Source: Aureobasidium sp. EXF-3400
Taxonomy: Eukaryota; Ascomycota; Dothideomycetes; Dothideales; Saccotheciaceae
Direction: 5' to 3'
Length of the DNA: 64,000 bases
Assembly (NCBI GenBank): GCA_024195585.1
Contig: SWBL01000007.1
Coordinates: 1 to 64,000 of the forward strand
The translations under genes and the position numbers were made by a program. The number at the start of each line of letters is the position of its first letter. Position 1 is the first letter of the stretch. Shown one piece after another: positions 33,784-43,282 of the stretch. Below the pieces are notes generated by a model. The model was not told where the DNA came from. It saw nothing but the letters and a program-made list of their open reading frames with translations, and did no database searches.

Positions 33784-33914
33784 GACGGGTCTGTGATCAT
33801 GCAATCTCGGAGTTCTCTCATCATGAGTTATGGAACGATGTAACACCAAGCAAGGATGAGATTGACACCGCAACTTGGGAAGAGACGAGCTCACACAGGG
33901 TTATAGACCTAATT
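33784..33914 (-). repeat. Array module 3
   Basis: The minus-strand start TTAGGTCTATAACCC and end GATCACAGACCCGTC match the module ends. The internal CATGATGAGAGAACTCCGA corresponds to the conserved ATGATGA block. Confidence 0.6.
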
Positions 33915-34482
33915 ATCTCTCCTCCGACGCGATCTACCGAGTGATCTAGCGAAGCTCATCTCCGAAGCCCGTCCTTTGGAAGAGTGCATACTCTGTGCTG
34001 CTATAACCAGACTCCAGCCAAGAATCTTGATCTTGCTACCGATGATAGCTTCGGTTCTTAGTGCTATGTTAGCGTCTAAGAAGGTACAGCTTGTGAGTAA
34101 AGTTGAGCATCACTTTTGTAGCAGACGAATATGCGATATCAGTCCCAATATCTTGTATCATAAGCCTCATTTTGGCAGTAATCATAGTAAACACCCGGAT
34201 GAGATAACTCACAGAGAAAATCGCGTAAGGAGATTTGTTTTCTTGTTGTTTCTGCGTTGGAAATCAGTCGCCTGCTTTAGCATTTTGCTAGTACCCTGAC
34301 CACTCCAGATGCACTCAAACACTGTATACAAGCTTTTGAAATGATCTGAATCATCTGTTCAGGGTATGCGAGAACAGCAGATTGTTGAAATGTCGGTATC
34401 TTAGGTAGCCCAATAGACGAGGTGTGCCTGGGTATATGCTCGCTGGATGAACTGGATGCACTGGATGTCAGGAAAGGAGACA

Positions 34483-34607
34483 CAGGGGCCGGTGATCTCG
34501 TGGCTTTGAGTATCTCTCCTACGATCAGTTGCTGGCCAGTGGTTGTATTCACGACCGTTAGAACAGGCAGCGAATGAGTCGCATTTATCAGGTTCAAGGA
34601 CCTGATC
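34483..34607 (-). repeat. Array module 4
   Basis: The minus-strand start GATCAGGTCCTTGAACC matches well. The far end, GATCACCGGCCCCTG, is weaker. A 75-codon minus-strand frame (34628-34401) stays open across the whole module. Confidence 0.5.
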
Positions 34608-35179
34608 CGTCTGGGTATCACCCTTCATAGTAGGGAATGAGGGCAGATCGTATTATCGGCGAGTTTTGTAGCGTACGTGGGCGCTTTGATCACCTTGCCA
34701 GCAGCGAACGAATCGCTGAGGGCGAAGTAACGTGTCTATCGAGAAGTGTGAACACTGGAGCAGAATTTGTTTATGACATGCATACTGTGTTCCTAGGGGG
34801 AAAGAGAGAGCAGCATAGATGAGCTAATTGGAGGGGAATCACGGTCATATGTGTTATTGGATAGAAAAGGGAGTAATTGTGGTGACTGTTTTAAGCTAAA
34901 ATGTGCCAGCATGGACTAGTTACCATCCGAGGAAGGGATGTTGTAAGAACATGCTTTAATCTTCGATTCTCGCAACCCTGGATCAACAGGTCACTGGTCC
35001 TAAAGGTGATGCTGAGGAGATGGTCGCTAAGCAAAAGAATCAGCGACCTGCTTTTCCTTCCCTACCTTCCGCTGGCGACTTCTTCAACAACCCATTGGAA
35101 AGACTGCGACTTCCAGGGCTACGACCCAGATTTGTGGGTGTTCGAGATTGGCTATACCTCGAAAATATGTAACTTCAAT

Positions 35180-35315
35180 ACCGAGCTCTTGTGCATCAAG
35201 ATCGATGAGGCTGACGAGAGTTTACGTTGGGAGTGAGTTGATGACGTGTTATAGCAAAGCTACAAAGTAGTTGGAACTAATAAGTGAGAAGAGGCGTTGT
35301 CTATCATACTAGACC
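35180..35315 (-). repeat. Array module 5 (weak copy)
   Basis: The minus-strand start GAACAGGTCTAGTATGAT and the internal CCTCTTCTCACTTATTAG are recognisable. The far end is not clear. Its position fills the one double-length gap in the array. Confidence 0.3.
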
Positions 35316-35460
35316 TGTTCTCGAAGCAATGTAGTGCTGTGTATATAAGTGTGTACTCACTATGCGTACGACGCAAAACCACAGCACCACACAAATCCCA
35401 ACCCCGTATCTCTTTCACTTTTGACTAGTTTATATATTCACTTCGAGGTATCTTTTCCAT

Positions 35461-35643
35461 GTAATCGGCTGAGTGGTGTAACGGTCTACACTCACGCCTT
35501 TTCCGAATCCGGTAATAAAACCACCGTTCAAATCCCGCCGTGTACGCCTTAATCCATGTATTAGCCAAATGTCCGACATTTGGTGGCTAAGATCAAGGGA
35601 TGAGGACGGGAGTTTTCCCATAGAGCTTCGGCTCTGGTTTTTT
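35461..35643 (+). mobile_element. tRNA-derived SINE-like or pol III ncRNA unit
   Basis: An A-box-like GGCTGAGTGGTGTAACGG (35467-35484) and a B-box-like GTTCAAATCC (35526-35535) lie at tRNA-like spacing. GTGGTGTAACGG is typical of Glu/Val-type tRNA heads. The T stem and acceptor do not pair, so this is not an intact tRNA. The body holds a strong hairpin at 35561-35590 (TAGCCAAATGT against ACATTTGG-GGCTA). A second one, AGAGC-TTCG-GCTCT at 35622-35635, is followed directly by TTTTTT (35638-35643), a pol III stop. A SINE or a structured pol III RNA fits best. Copy number cannot be judged from one window. Confidence 0.5.
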
Positions 35644-35874
35644 GCTAGTTGTGATCGTGTTGTGATGTTTATTTTGTTTTGTGCATGAAGGTTTGTCAGT
35701 CATTAACCACTATTACTTGGTATAGACTTGGTCATCTCATTTGCTGTTGGCTATTGGACGGACACTGCCGCCGCCACCAACAGAAAATGGCTGGTCGCTA
35801 GGACCGGCAGAAGCTGGTGGATCGATCAGACTATAAGATTGCCGCTTCAACTACTGTCGAATACATGGACCTTG

Positions 35875-36021
35875 GTCAGCTCCTCAGATCAAGGATCCTC
35901 ACATCAGCACTATGTATCTCCAGATCGTAGACATGGTCACTGTCGACTTAAATCAGCAATCAGTCGACAGACAAGTGGTACTAGAGAGATGATCGTCGAT
36001 CAGAGGGAATAGGGACCTGAT
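35875..36021 (-). repeat. Array module 6
   Basis: The minus-strand start CATCAGGTCCCTATTCCC and the conserved block GATCATCTCTCTAGTACC are good matches. The far end (GATCTGAGGAGCTGACC) is diverged. Confidence 0.5.
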
Positions 36022-36751
36022 GGCTTGCCTACGCAACATCTTCAGATGCACATCCGGCATACTTACCGTGATGCCATCTCGGTACGCCCGCACGAGGAGC
36101 ATTTTGATGGACCCTCCAGGTGCTTGGAGGGTTTGAGACACGATGAGGTTATACAAGCACTGGAGCGAGACGTAATGAGTTATTCCAAATGGCTGGGGAA
36201 GGACAGATCGGCATATCGCAACATGTAGGTCAGTCGTTCTTCCATAGGACCTTTCTTGTACAGTATCTATCGCCTAGCAATCTGCTTGCCCAAGAGCTGC
36301 ATGACCATAGTTATGGTCTTGATGAAGACTACAAACAGACTGCCTGTCACACCATTTAGTCATCTGATCGTGGTTGAGTGCGGCCATTGATGTGGTAGAA
36401 TGGAAACAGGCTATCTGGTTCCCAGTAGGACAAGATTCTCTCCACAGAGTATGCAACGCACTCGATCAGCTGTGATACACTATGTGCTTCCCTCGCCGTT
36501 TCTCATCATCATGAGGCTCGAATTTGTCACCCGCGTATTGGTACCCATCCCTCTTCGCTTTCGCAAGGCAGAGTCGCGTGTTTTGGTAACGCTATAGAAG
36601 CTCTGTTGCTCAGATAAAATCTTGAACTTTCTTCTCAGGAATATCACTATCAAGTTGCTTCCATTCGCTACGCCTCCTCGCGTCGTAGGTGCTGTGAGGT
36701 ATACTACAATCTCTAAGACTCGCCTGATCACTCGGAGCATAGAGGTAGTCA

Positions 36752-36898
36752 GAGGTCCATGAACCTGACCCACATAATTTGTCTCCAGACCTCGATGGCA
36801 TTTTCATCGCTATTCTGGAAGGTAAACCACTTGACAAGTGAGTGGTGCTCGGGAGATGATTACTCATTCAAGGGTTTACGGACCCCGATACTGCCTAT
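36752..36898 (-). repeat. Array module 7
   Basis: The minus-strand start GGGGTCCGTAAACCC, the block AATCATCTCCCGAGCACC and the end CAGGTTCATGGACCTC are all clear. The minus-strand translation includes FQNSDENAIEVWRQI, aligned with module 8. Confidence 0.65.
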
Positions 36899-37346
36899 GG
36901 TGGCACAGAAGGATCTCCGCTGATTAGGTCTTTGTGGGCGCCATTTTGTGAGTAGAGTGTTCTCTGACGAATAGGACTTTGGAGATGTACGAATCTGCAG
37001 TATGGAACTGCGTGATTTGCCATAGAAGAACCAGTACAGAACTGGATGAAGCGCACGAAATCAAGATTATGGAGGCTATGCTGCTGATATGCAACAGCAT
37101 CTGTGAACCTTGGAAACACCTGTATCCTGTCCTTCTAGTATGGAATACTTACCTGTCCTAGTATAGCTACAACGTTATGTTGTTCTTCTGAGAAGCATAT
37201 AATCAATCTGACTTACCCTCAAAAAGCAAGATACACATACGACCAGAGAGTGCAGAGTTTTGTTTATGGTCTGATGCTGTAAGGAGCAAATTAAGATCCT
37301 CTGTCTAGACAAGACCAATCAGGAAACCTACAGCGAAGAAGAAAGT

Positions 37347-37486
37347 ATCAGGTCCATAAACCCGTCAGATATATCTTATCTCCACATCTCGCGGCCATTT
37401 GCATCGTTCTCAAAGAGTAGATCACTCGATCAGGAACGGTAGGTGCTTGTAGAGATAGTTCTTCGTCGGAGGTTCATAGACCCCAA
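37347..37486 (-). repeat. Array module 8
   Basis: The minus-strand start GGGGTCTATGAACC, the block AACTATCTCTACAAGCACC and the end GGTTTATGGACCTGATA are clear. The translation contains FENDANGREMWR and GFMDLI in one frame with one stop between them. Confidence 0.7.
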
Positions 37487-38134
37487 ACACTGCCTTTGGT
37501 CGTGAGGCTGAAGTCCAGAAGAAAAGGTGAGGCTGCCTGTCTAGCCAGGACGACGGTGAGGCATTTTGATTTCGGTTTTATCTCGAAGGAAAGCAAGGAA
37601 GCTCTGGATACCAAAACAAACAGCTCCAACTTATCCTGACTGCCACAGGATCAAGATGTCATTACGAGGAGCATAGTCAACGCGGAAGTATACGCAAGAC
37701 TGTGAATGCACTATCGACAACGCGATCGAGATAGATATCGACTGCTTTGGCATAGCTTAGGTTTGATAGCTGTTTTGCATGGATAAAATACCTTGAACAC
37801 ACTCCGGAATATAGTCAAACCATTTTCCCCCCTGTCAATCTCGGAGTCAAGGTTTGCAGAGCTGCTACGATGGCGACAGCAGATCCAACGCAGTCCTTTG
37901 AAGAAATGTTGACATCATAGTCCAAATCATGGACAGGAGGATAACCAATTTTACCCGATGTTTGAGATATAAAACAGCAACTTCGACGGATTTGATGTCA
38001 AACAAACAGACGAAAAGAAGCGCAAAGTGCACTCGTCGACGAGCGATAGCCGATGAGAACGGTGAGAGAGTGTGGAAAGCTCTCAACATGGAGATCTTGC
38101 ACCAACACCATTAGCAAAGAACCAAGTAGAGAGA

Positions 38135-38272
38135 ACCAGGTCCATGAATCCCGCATTCCATCGCGTTTCCCCCTTTTCGGAGCCATCGCCCCCACGGTCC
38201 TGATCTAATCAAAGAAACTGGAGAGAAAATTAGTTCGTCTTATGAGATAACTTGCGAATCACAGACCTGATC
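38135..38272 (-). repeat. Array module 9
   Basis: The minus-strand start GATCAGGTCTGTGATTC and end GGATTCATGGACCTGG are clear. The translation of the end gives GFMDLVLS, as in module 8. Confidence 0.7.
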
Positions 38273-39036
38273 ATTTCCCTTACCCTTGCCTAATTCTGCG
38301 TTCAGGTAGATTTTGAGGGCAGGTCTACCTTTGATACTGACTTGCTCGCGATGGTGGACGAGCTTGCGAGCTTGTCTGGCAGGGGTATTGCGCAGCTGCA
38401 TAGTGAAAGGTGTTGGAGATATAGATGGTGATATTTGGTAATAGGATATGCTTGACGGAAAGACTTGGGTGTGTAGACGAAGAAGAAGGAAACAATTTTG
38501 CAGTAGACTTGCGTCTCGTGTGTAGTGCTGGTTGCGGCATAAGGAGCAGTAGGAGCAGGTCAGGCGCGGGTGGTAGGAGACCAGTCCTCTGGAATCATAA
38601 CTGGCTGGAAAGTGATTGAGCCGACGTCTTGAGTAGCTTTATAGGCGATGGTTGGGCAGAGTCAGCGGACGATTTGGCCATGATTGCATGTGCGTAGAAG
38701 ATGCCTGGTGTTCTGAATGTCCTGTGATAAAGATTCTTGTAGGAGCAAGGTGGAAGCAAGAAAACAAACGGCTGTGGTGGTAAAATCAATGGAAAAAAAG
38801 AAAGAAGGCTGGTGGTGCAAGTGAACTAATCAAAGGGACAGCGCTAGCAATCGTATGACTATTTGACTGCGAGATCCAGCTCGCAAATACAATCGAAACT
38901 CCAGACCTCGAAGAGAGCGCTCTTTGCCTCAGCTTCTGGGACTCTCACGCCGCCTGGGTGCAGACGACGCAATCGAGTGGATCAACGCACACAGTGGTGC
39001 TAGCTCTCCCCATGAAGACTGGCCGGGAGAGGAAAT

Positions 39037-39170
39037 GATCAGGTTCATAAATCAGTGGCAACGACACATATCTCACATCCTAAGTCCTTATTTATGATAA
39101 TCCAGACACGATGACTAAACAGATAGGACCGAGGAGATAGTTTTCTGTCAAAAGGCTTACAGGCCTGATA
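39037..39170 (-). repeat. Array module 10
   Basis: The minus-strand start TATCAGGCCTGTAAGCC, the block AAACTATCTCCTCGGTCC and the end GATTTATGAACCTGATCA are clear. Confidence 0.7.
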
Positions 39171-39597
39171 TCTCACCATACCAGCAGCGGCAATGCTGTC
39201 ACTAGAGTTAGTGGCGATCTGCGCCATGACGAAGCGGATAATGATTGGTGTTGAAGTATCTTTGGATAAGAAAGCTTTAGTTGTGATAAGCAGAAGAGAC
39301 TAAGACAAGAAGTGGCTACAGTGGTGATAACAAGGAAGGGACAGAGAAGAGTTGGTGTGAGTCAACGAGGTGACTAAGACGAGAGCGCTACGCCTACTCT
39401 GTCCGTTGTGGCCTAGGTCAAAATTCCTAGATTGCAAGGATATGGGCAGTAACGTCATGCAGAGGATAGTCGAGAAACCTCCTATAGAAATGCCTCAATC
39501 AACCAAGCCTACCAGATATCCGAGAATAGCTAACAGTAAGACCTTAGCTTCCACGTGCATCGGCAAAACCGTATCGAACAAGACCTCAAAGTGAAGA

Positions 39598-39724
39598 TGA
39601 TCAGGTAGACGGATCTGATAAAGTCGCATTCATCTCCAGGTCCCATATAGTCATCATGATTGTAGACAAAAGGCAAGAGTACTCATAGAGATAGATCACC
39701 ATCGGAAGATCCAAAGACCTGATC
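39598..39724 (-). repeat. Array module 11
   Basis: The minus-strand start GATCAGGTCTTTGGATC, the block TGATCTATCTCTATGAGTAC and the end GATCCGTCTACCTGATCA are clear. ATCATGATGACTATATGGG matches the conserved ATGATGA block. Confidence 0.65.
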
Positions 39725-40167
39725 TTTTACCATACGTCCAAGCGTACACTGTCGTGAAGGATCTGAAGCGTCGAAATGTCTGGTGTCCTTGTGCTCGGCT
39801 GATGAGCATTGCTGACGTCGACGAAGCCGCTATTGGTAGCATTTGGAAAGCCAAAAAGCTAGGGAGTCCAGGAAAAGCAGGCAGATAACAGTCCATAGCG
39901 GGGTGTGATATATGAAACACCCAGAGAGGAGTGAGAAGACAAAACGTGTGTTATCAAAAATCCGCCAGGACTTGCTCGCCTGTATGTGCTGCCCCTTGTT
40001 CTTTAGTACCTGGGCTCATCGACTCTCTGTACAAGTCTATCGTCGGTGACGAGTTCCGCATTGCTGTTGAGGAGAAGTGCGGGATACGGTATTACGTTGT
40101 ATATTTTATCCTGACTGACTTGATACTATCCTATTTTGTTCATCTCCAATGCCGATATCGTCCAAGC

Positions 40168-42275
40168 TTATGAAGGCATAACACAGCCAATCTCATATCC
40201 TAACATGACTTCCGTGCTTGCACCTTCCCAACCTCTATTACCAGCAGTACTGATCATAAATCTACACGCCGGATCGATATGCAAAGCGGAAATAACACCA
40301 GTACGATGACCAGGAACGATCAAGAAAGGAACAGTCGAGCGCGCATTTTCGACATCGCGGAGGTCGTAGAGACGAAGAATATCGTAAGATGCACTGTTGC
40401 TTGTTAGCTTGTGAAATCAAAAAAGAGATAGGAGCAGAAGAACAACTTACCAAATCAGATGACGGCCATTAGGCATAGCCCTGACTGCACTGACCGGACC
40501 ACTTCCATTAGGAAATTTGAATGTGCGCTGGGGCGTAGCCATCTGGAAGCCTTTGTGCAGAGAATATTCTTCAACTGTGCCGTTTCTTCTGCCTGCATAG
40601 ATGGTGTTGCCATCGACGGACCAACAGGCACCCATGCACCAGGGAGGTATTCCAGGAGAAGGATGAATGACAGCGATGGGGTTGGAGACTCGTTGATCCC
40701 AGATGCGGAGAGTGCCGTCGATGGAGGTGTCGAGGAAGGTTGAAGCCGAGGTCTGTGGTAGTTCGTCGTCCGTTGTGCTGGCATGGCCGTTCGTGGTTAT
40801 TTCTTCAGCGTGGGGGTTGCCTGTTGATAGGGGATCTGGTTGATCTGTGGTAGAGGGGTCGACTTGTGATTGTGAGTTGATATTCATAGGATCTTGAGCG
40901 GCAGTTGAATCATCTTGTGGTGGTTGAACAGGACCTCCTGCATCGAGCATCTCCGTATCTTCTTGTTCTGACTGCTGTAAACCTGTGGCTATTGCTTTTG
41001 CAAAGTCGTCATCGTCATCAAAGCCATTGTTATTATTGTTGCTGTCGGCGTTGATGTTGTCGTCACCAAAGAGCGAGCCGTTGTCATCACCAAACAAGGA
41101 GCCATCGGGCGAGCCTGCTGCATCTTCTGTGCCGTTTTGACTATTCTTGCTTCCTCTTCTTTCTTCCTGGGTGGAGACGCCGTTGGTGAGGGGTTTTGCG
41201 GCATTGTTGGATGAAAAGGTCGAGCTGGGTACGTGCAAGTCTTCGGCGACGCGAGGAACTGGTAACGAGGATTCGGGTCGACGCTCGAGCGCTGAAATTT
41301 GACTTCCACTGCCGATAAAAGAGCGTTTAACTTTGCCCATGTTCAAATCCCAGTCCAGAATGGTCTTGTCCCAACTTCCAGAAAGGAACGAGTACTCATC
41401 CTGGGCCAAACTAAGGACTGAGACGGCAGATGTGTGTTCGCGCAATGTTGTAATGTTTGTGCCTGCTTGATGACGGCATGTTTGTAGATTGATTGCGCCC
41501 GATTCGAGGCCTGACAAGAGCCATGTCGCTTGGTGTTGTGTAGCCAGAGAGTAGACTGGCGATGAATCTTTTGGTTCTTCTGCAGACTGTGCAGGTGGAG
41601 TACGCACTGAGTGCTCTTCATTCTCCCAGTAGGTCGTCAAGCTGCCAGCCTTCATGACGCTATCGACAAAGGGATGTTTTTGAGCCACTGTCAAGGGCAC
41701 TTTTCCGTTTGCTGTTTCTACCCAGTTGTACATGCGGATGTAACCATCAGAGCCACCGCTAAAGACCCAGCGCATGTCTGGTGTTGCTGTAAGGGCGTTG
41801 ATTGAAGTGCTTTGTGGTGCTGCCATGGTAGGCACAATGTCATACGTGACAGCATTGATGGCTTCCTGCCGTACTGAAGGCCAGGGCAGGTGGATATTCG
41901 GCGATTGGTGTGCGGAAGGGCGTGGTGACGGCGATGTCAGCATAACGGTAGGGTTCGGCGGTCGTGATGTCGAAGGAGAGACTCGACTCTGCCGGCGCGA
42001 TTGCGAAGGTGATTCTGCGTCTCCATCGGCATCCCCTTCGTCGTCGTCGTCTTGGTCGCCCTCATCATCTTGATCGTTGTCATCATCGTCGCCCTCTTCC
42101 TCTCCTTCCCCCTCGTCTTGGTCTTCTCCTTCGTCGTTGTCATTATCGTTGTCGTCCATGTTCTCGTCCTCATCTTGCGACTCGTCGCCCGACCCTAGTA
42201 CTAGTCAGCTTCATTCAGATACAAGTGACATGGCTGCCTACCCTCTATTGGGTCGTCATCCTCGAAAGACACCAT
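40168..42275 (-). CDS. spt8: SAGA complex subunit Spt8 (WD40)
   Basis: Three exons (42275-42242, 42194-40451, 40393-40168) give 667 aa; phases close. The 34-nt first exon gives MVSFEDDDPIEG, joined to a long Asp/Glu-rich N-terminal stretch. WD40 repeats follow, including ALTATPDMRWVFSGGSDGYI and VLSLAQDEYSFLSGSWDKTI. A ~170-residue acidic, Asn-rich insertion with two adjacent GSLFGDDN repeats separates these from later repeats. The C-terminus (PGHRTGVISALHIDP, then STAGNRGWEG) is diagnostic of Spt8. In SAGA, Spt8 contacts TBP and controls its loading at promoters; the protein is nuclear. It is divergent from the helicase gene over ~1 kb. The last intron (57 nt) hides the diagnostic C-terminal exon from a simple ORF scan. 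Confidence 0.93.
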
Positions 42276-43282
42276 CCCGCCTTGAGCTCCTGAAGTTGAT
42301 CGGTACTCCTGTTACACCATGTATCGTTGAGCTTGTCGCATCCGCTGGCTGAAAGTGCAGATGCTGTCGCGTGAGATCTCTGGTCCAGGTGAGCTAGTGT
42401 TAGAATACTGCTGCTAAGTATGCCGTGTGTATCCAAAGATGTCGCGATTGTCGCGTCCCACAATTCAATGTCCATCGAGACCAACGCGGAGGCCGCGCCG
42501 ATGAGGGTCAATCTGGGGTTGCCCGAAGTTTATCCAGGAGCGGTTTCGCCATACGAGTATCATTGAGCTTCTCCATTCATCTCTCCTACCAAGTCAACAC
42601 CTTGCCGTCACATTGTGCATTTGCACATTGGAGAGTGAGATGTCTGGAGTGAAACGATTGCTCGCAAGCAGGGGTAGAGGATGGAGACCTCCTTGGCGCA
42701 AGTGGTCGGTTCTCATAATATAGCGCGACCAGCAGCAACACAGCCATCAACCATTAACCAAAACAGGTAGGTATTTCACTGGTGTGGGTAATCTAATACC
42801 ATCAGATCTGAAGCGAAGCACAATAGAAGCTTGTATAGCGGTGCAGGGATAAGTGTGGAAGCAAATATGGCAACAGCGCCCAAGCTCAGACTGGCTGCAC
42901 CTTCCCGCCAGGGACTCAAACAACTGCAGCAAGGCACAAATCAACTTTGCGTCTAATCCCCTAACTCCTCTTCTCAACTGCTCAATCCTGCTGCTATCAA
43001 AAGTCACAAACTGCTCCAACCTCTGGCTTCGTCCGCAGAGAGCGCTTTTTCCGGACTTTCCCAGTGGCCAAATTCGAGTCCAGCACAACTCCCTGCATTT
43101 TCACGGCTTGAGGAAAGCACACTTAGACGGAGAAACCACTTACGCGCTTGCTTCACTGTCCCTGCTGTCGCCCCTCCCTAAAGCGGCCAGTGCTCCAAAC
43201 ATCACAACAACTCCAATAACTGCGCATCCTTTCTTCCAGCACTCACACCTGCGCCTCACAAACCATCGCTACCACCACAACC
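42276..43282. promoter_or_regulatory. Divergent promoter between spt8 and the helicase gene
   Basis: About 1.0 kb between two outward-facing genes. Open frames here (for example 42853-43302 plus) run into the helicase start out of frame or without conserved content. No specific site is recognised. Confidence 0.45.

Larger units (their letters stand above)
32031..40167. other. Gene-poor gap occupied by a repeated-module array
   Basis: About 8.1 kb between the oxalate decarboxylase and SPT8 with no intact gene. It contains ten clear copies and one weak copy of a 125-147 bp module in the same orientation, with 0.55-0.9 kb between copies. Inter-module sequence is diverged, with short coding-like frames, mainly on the minus strand. 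A SINE-like unit sits at 35.46-35.64 kb. Confidence 0.6.

Noticed and set aside
35461..35545. An intact tRNA gene
   Set aside because: A- and B-box-like sequences are present, but the T stem and the acceptor stem do not base-pair and no proper anticodon arm forms.
32298..39724. CRISPR-like or simple MITE explanation for the spaced modules
   Set aside because: The host is a eukaryote and the modules are diverged and far apart, so CRISPR does not apply. A plain MITE was not adopted because all copies share one orientation and spacing is near-regular; it remains listed as a refuting alternative.
40459..42352. Long Ser-, Asp- or Arg-rich frames opposite and beside SPT8
   Set aside because: They are reading-frame shadows of the Asp/Glu-rich SPT8 coding sequence.
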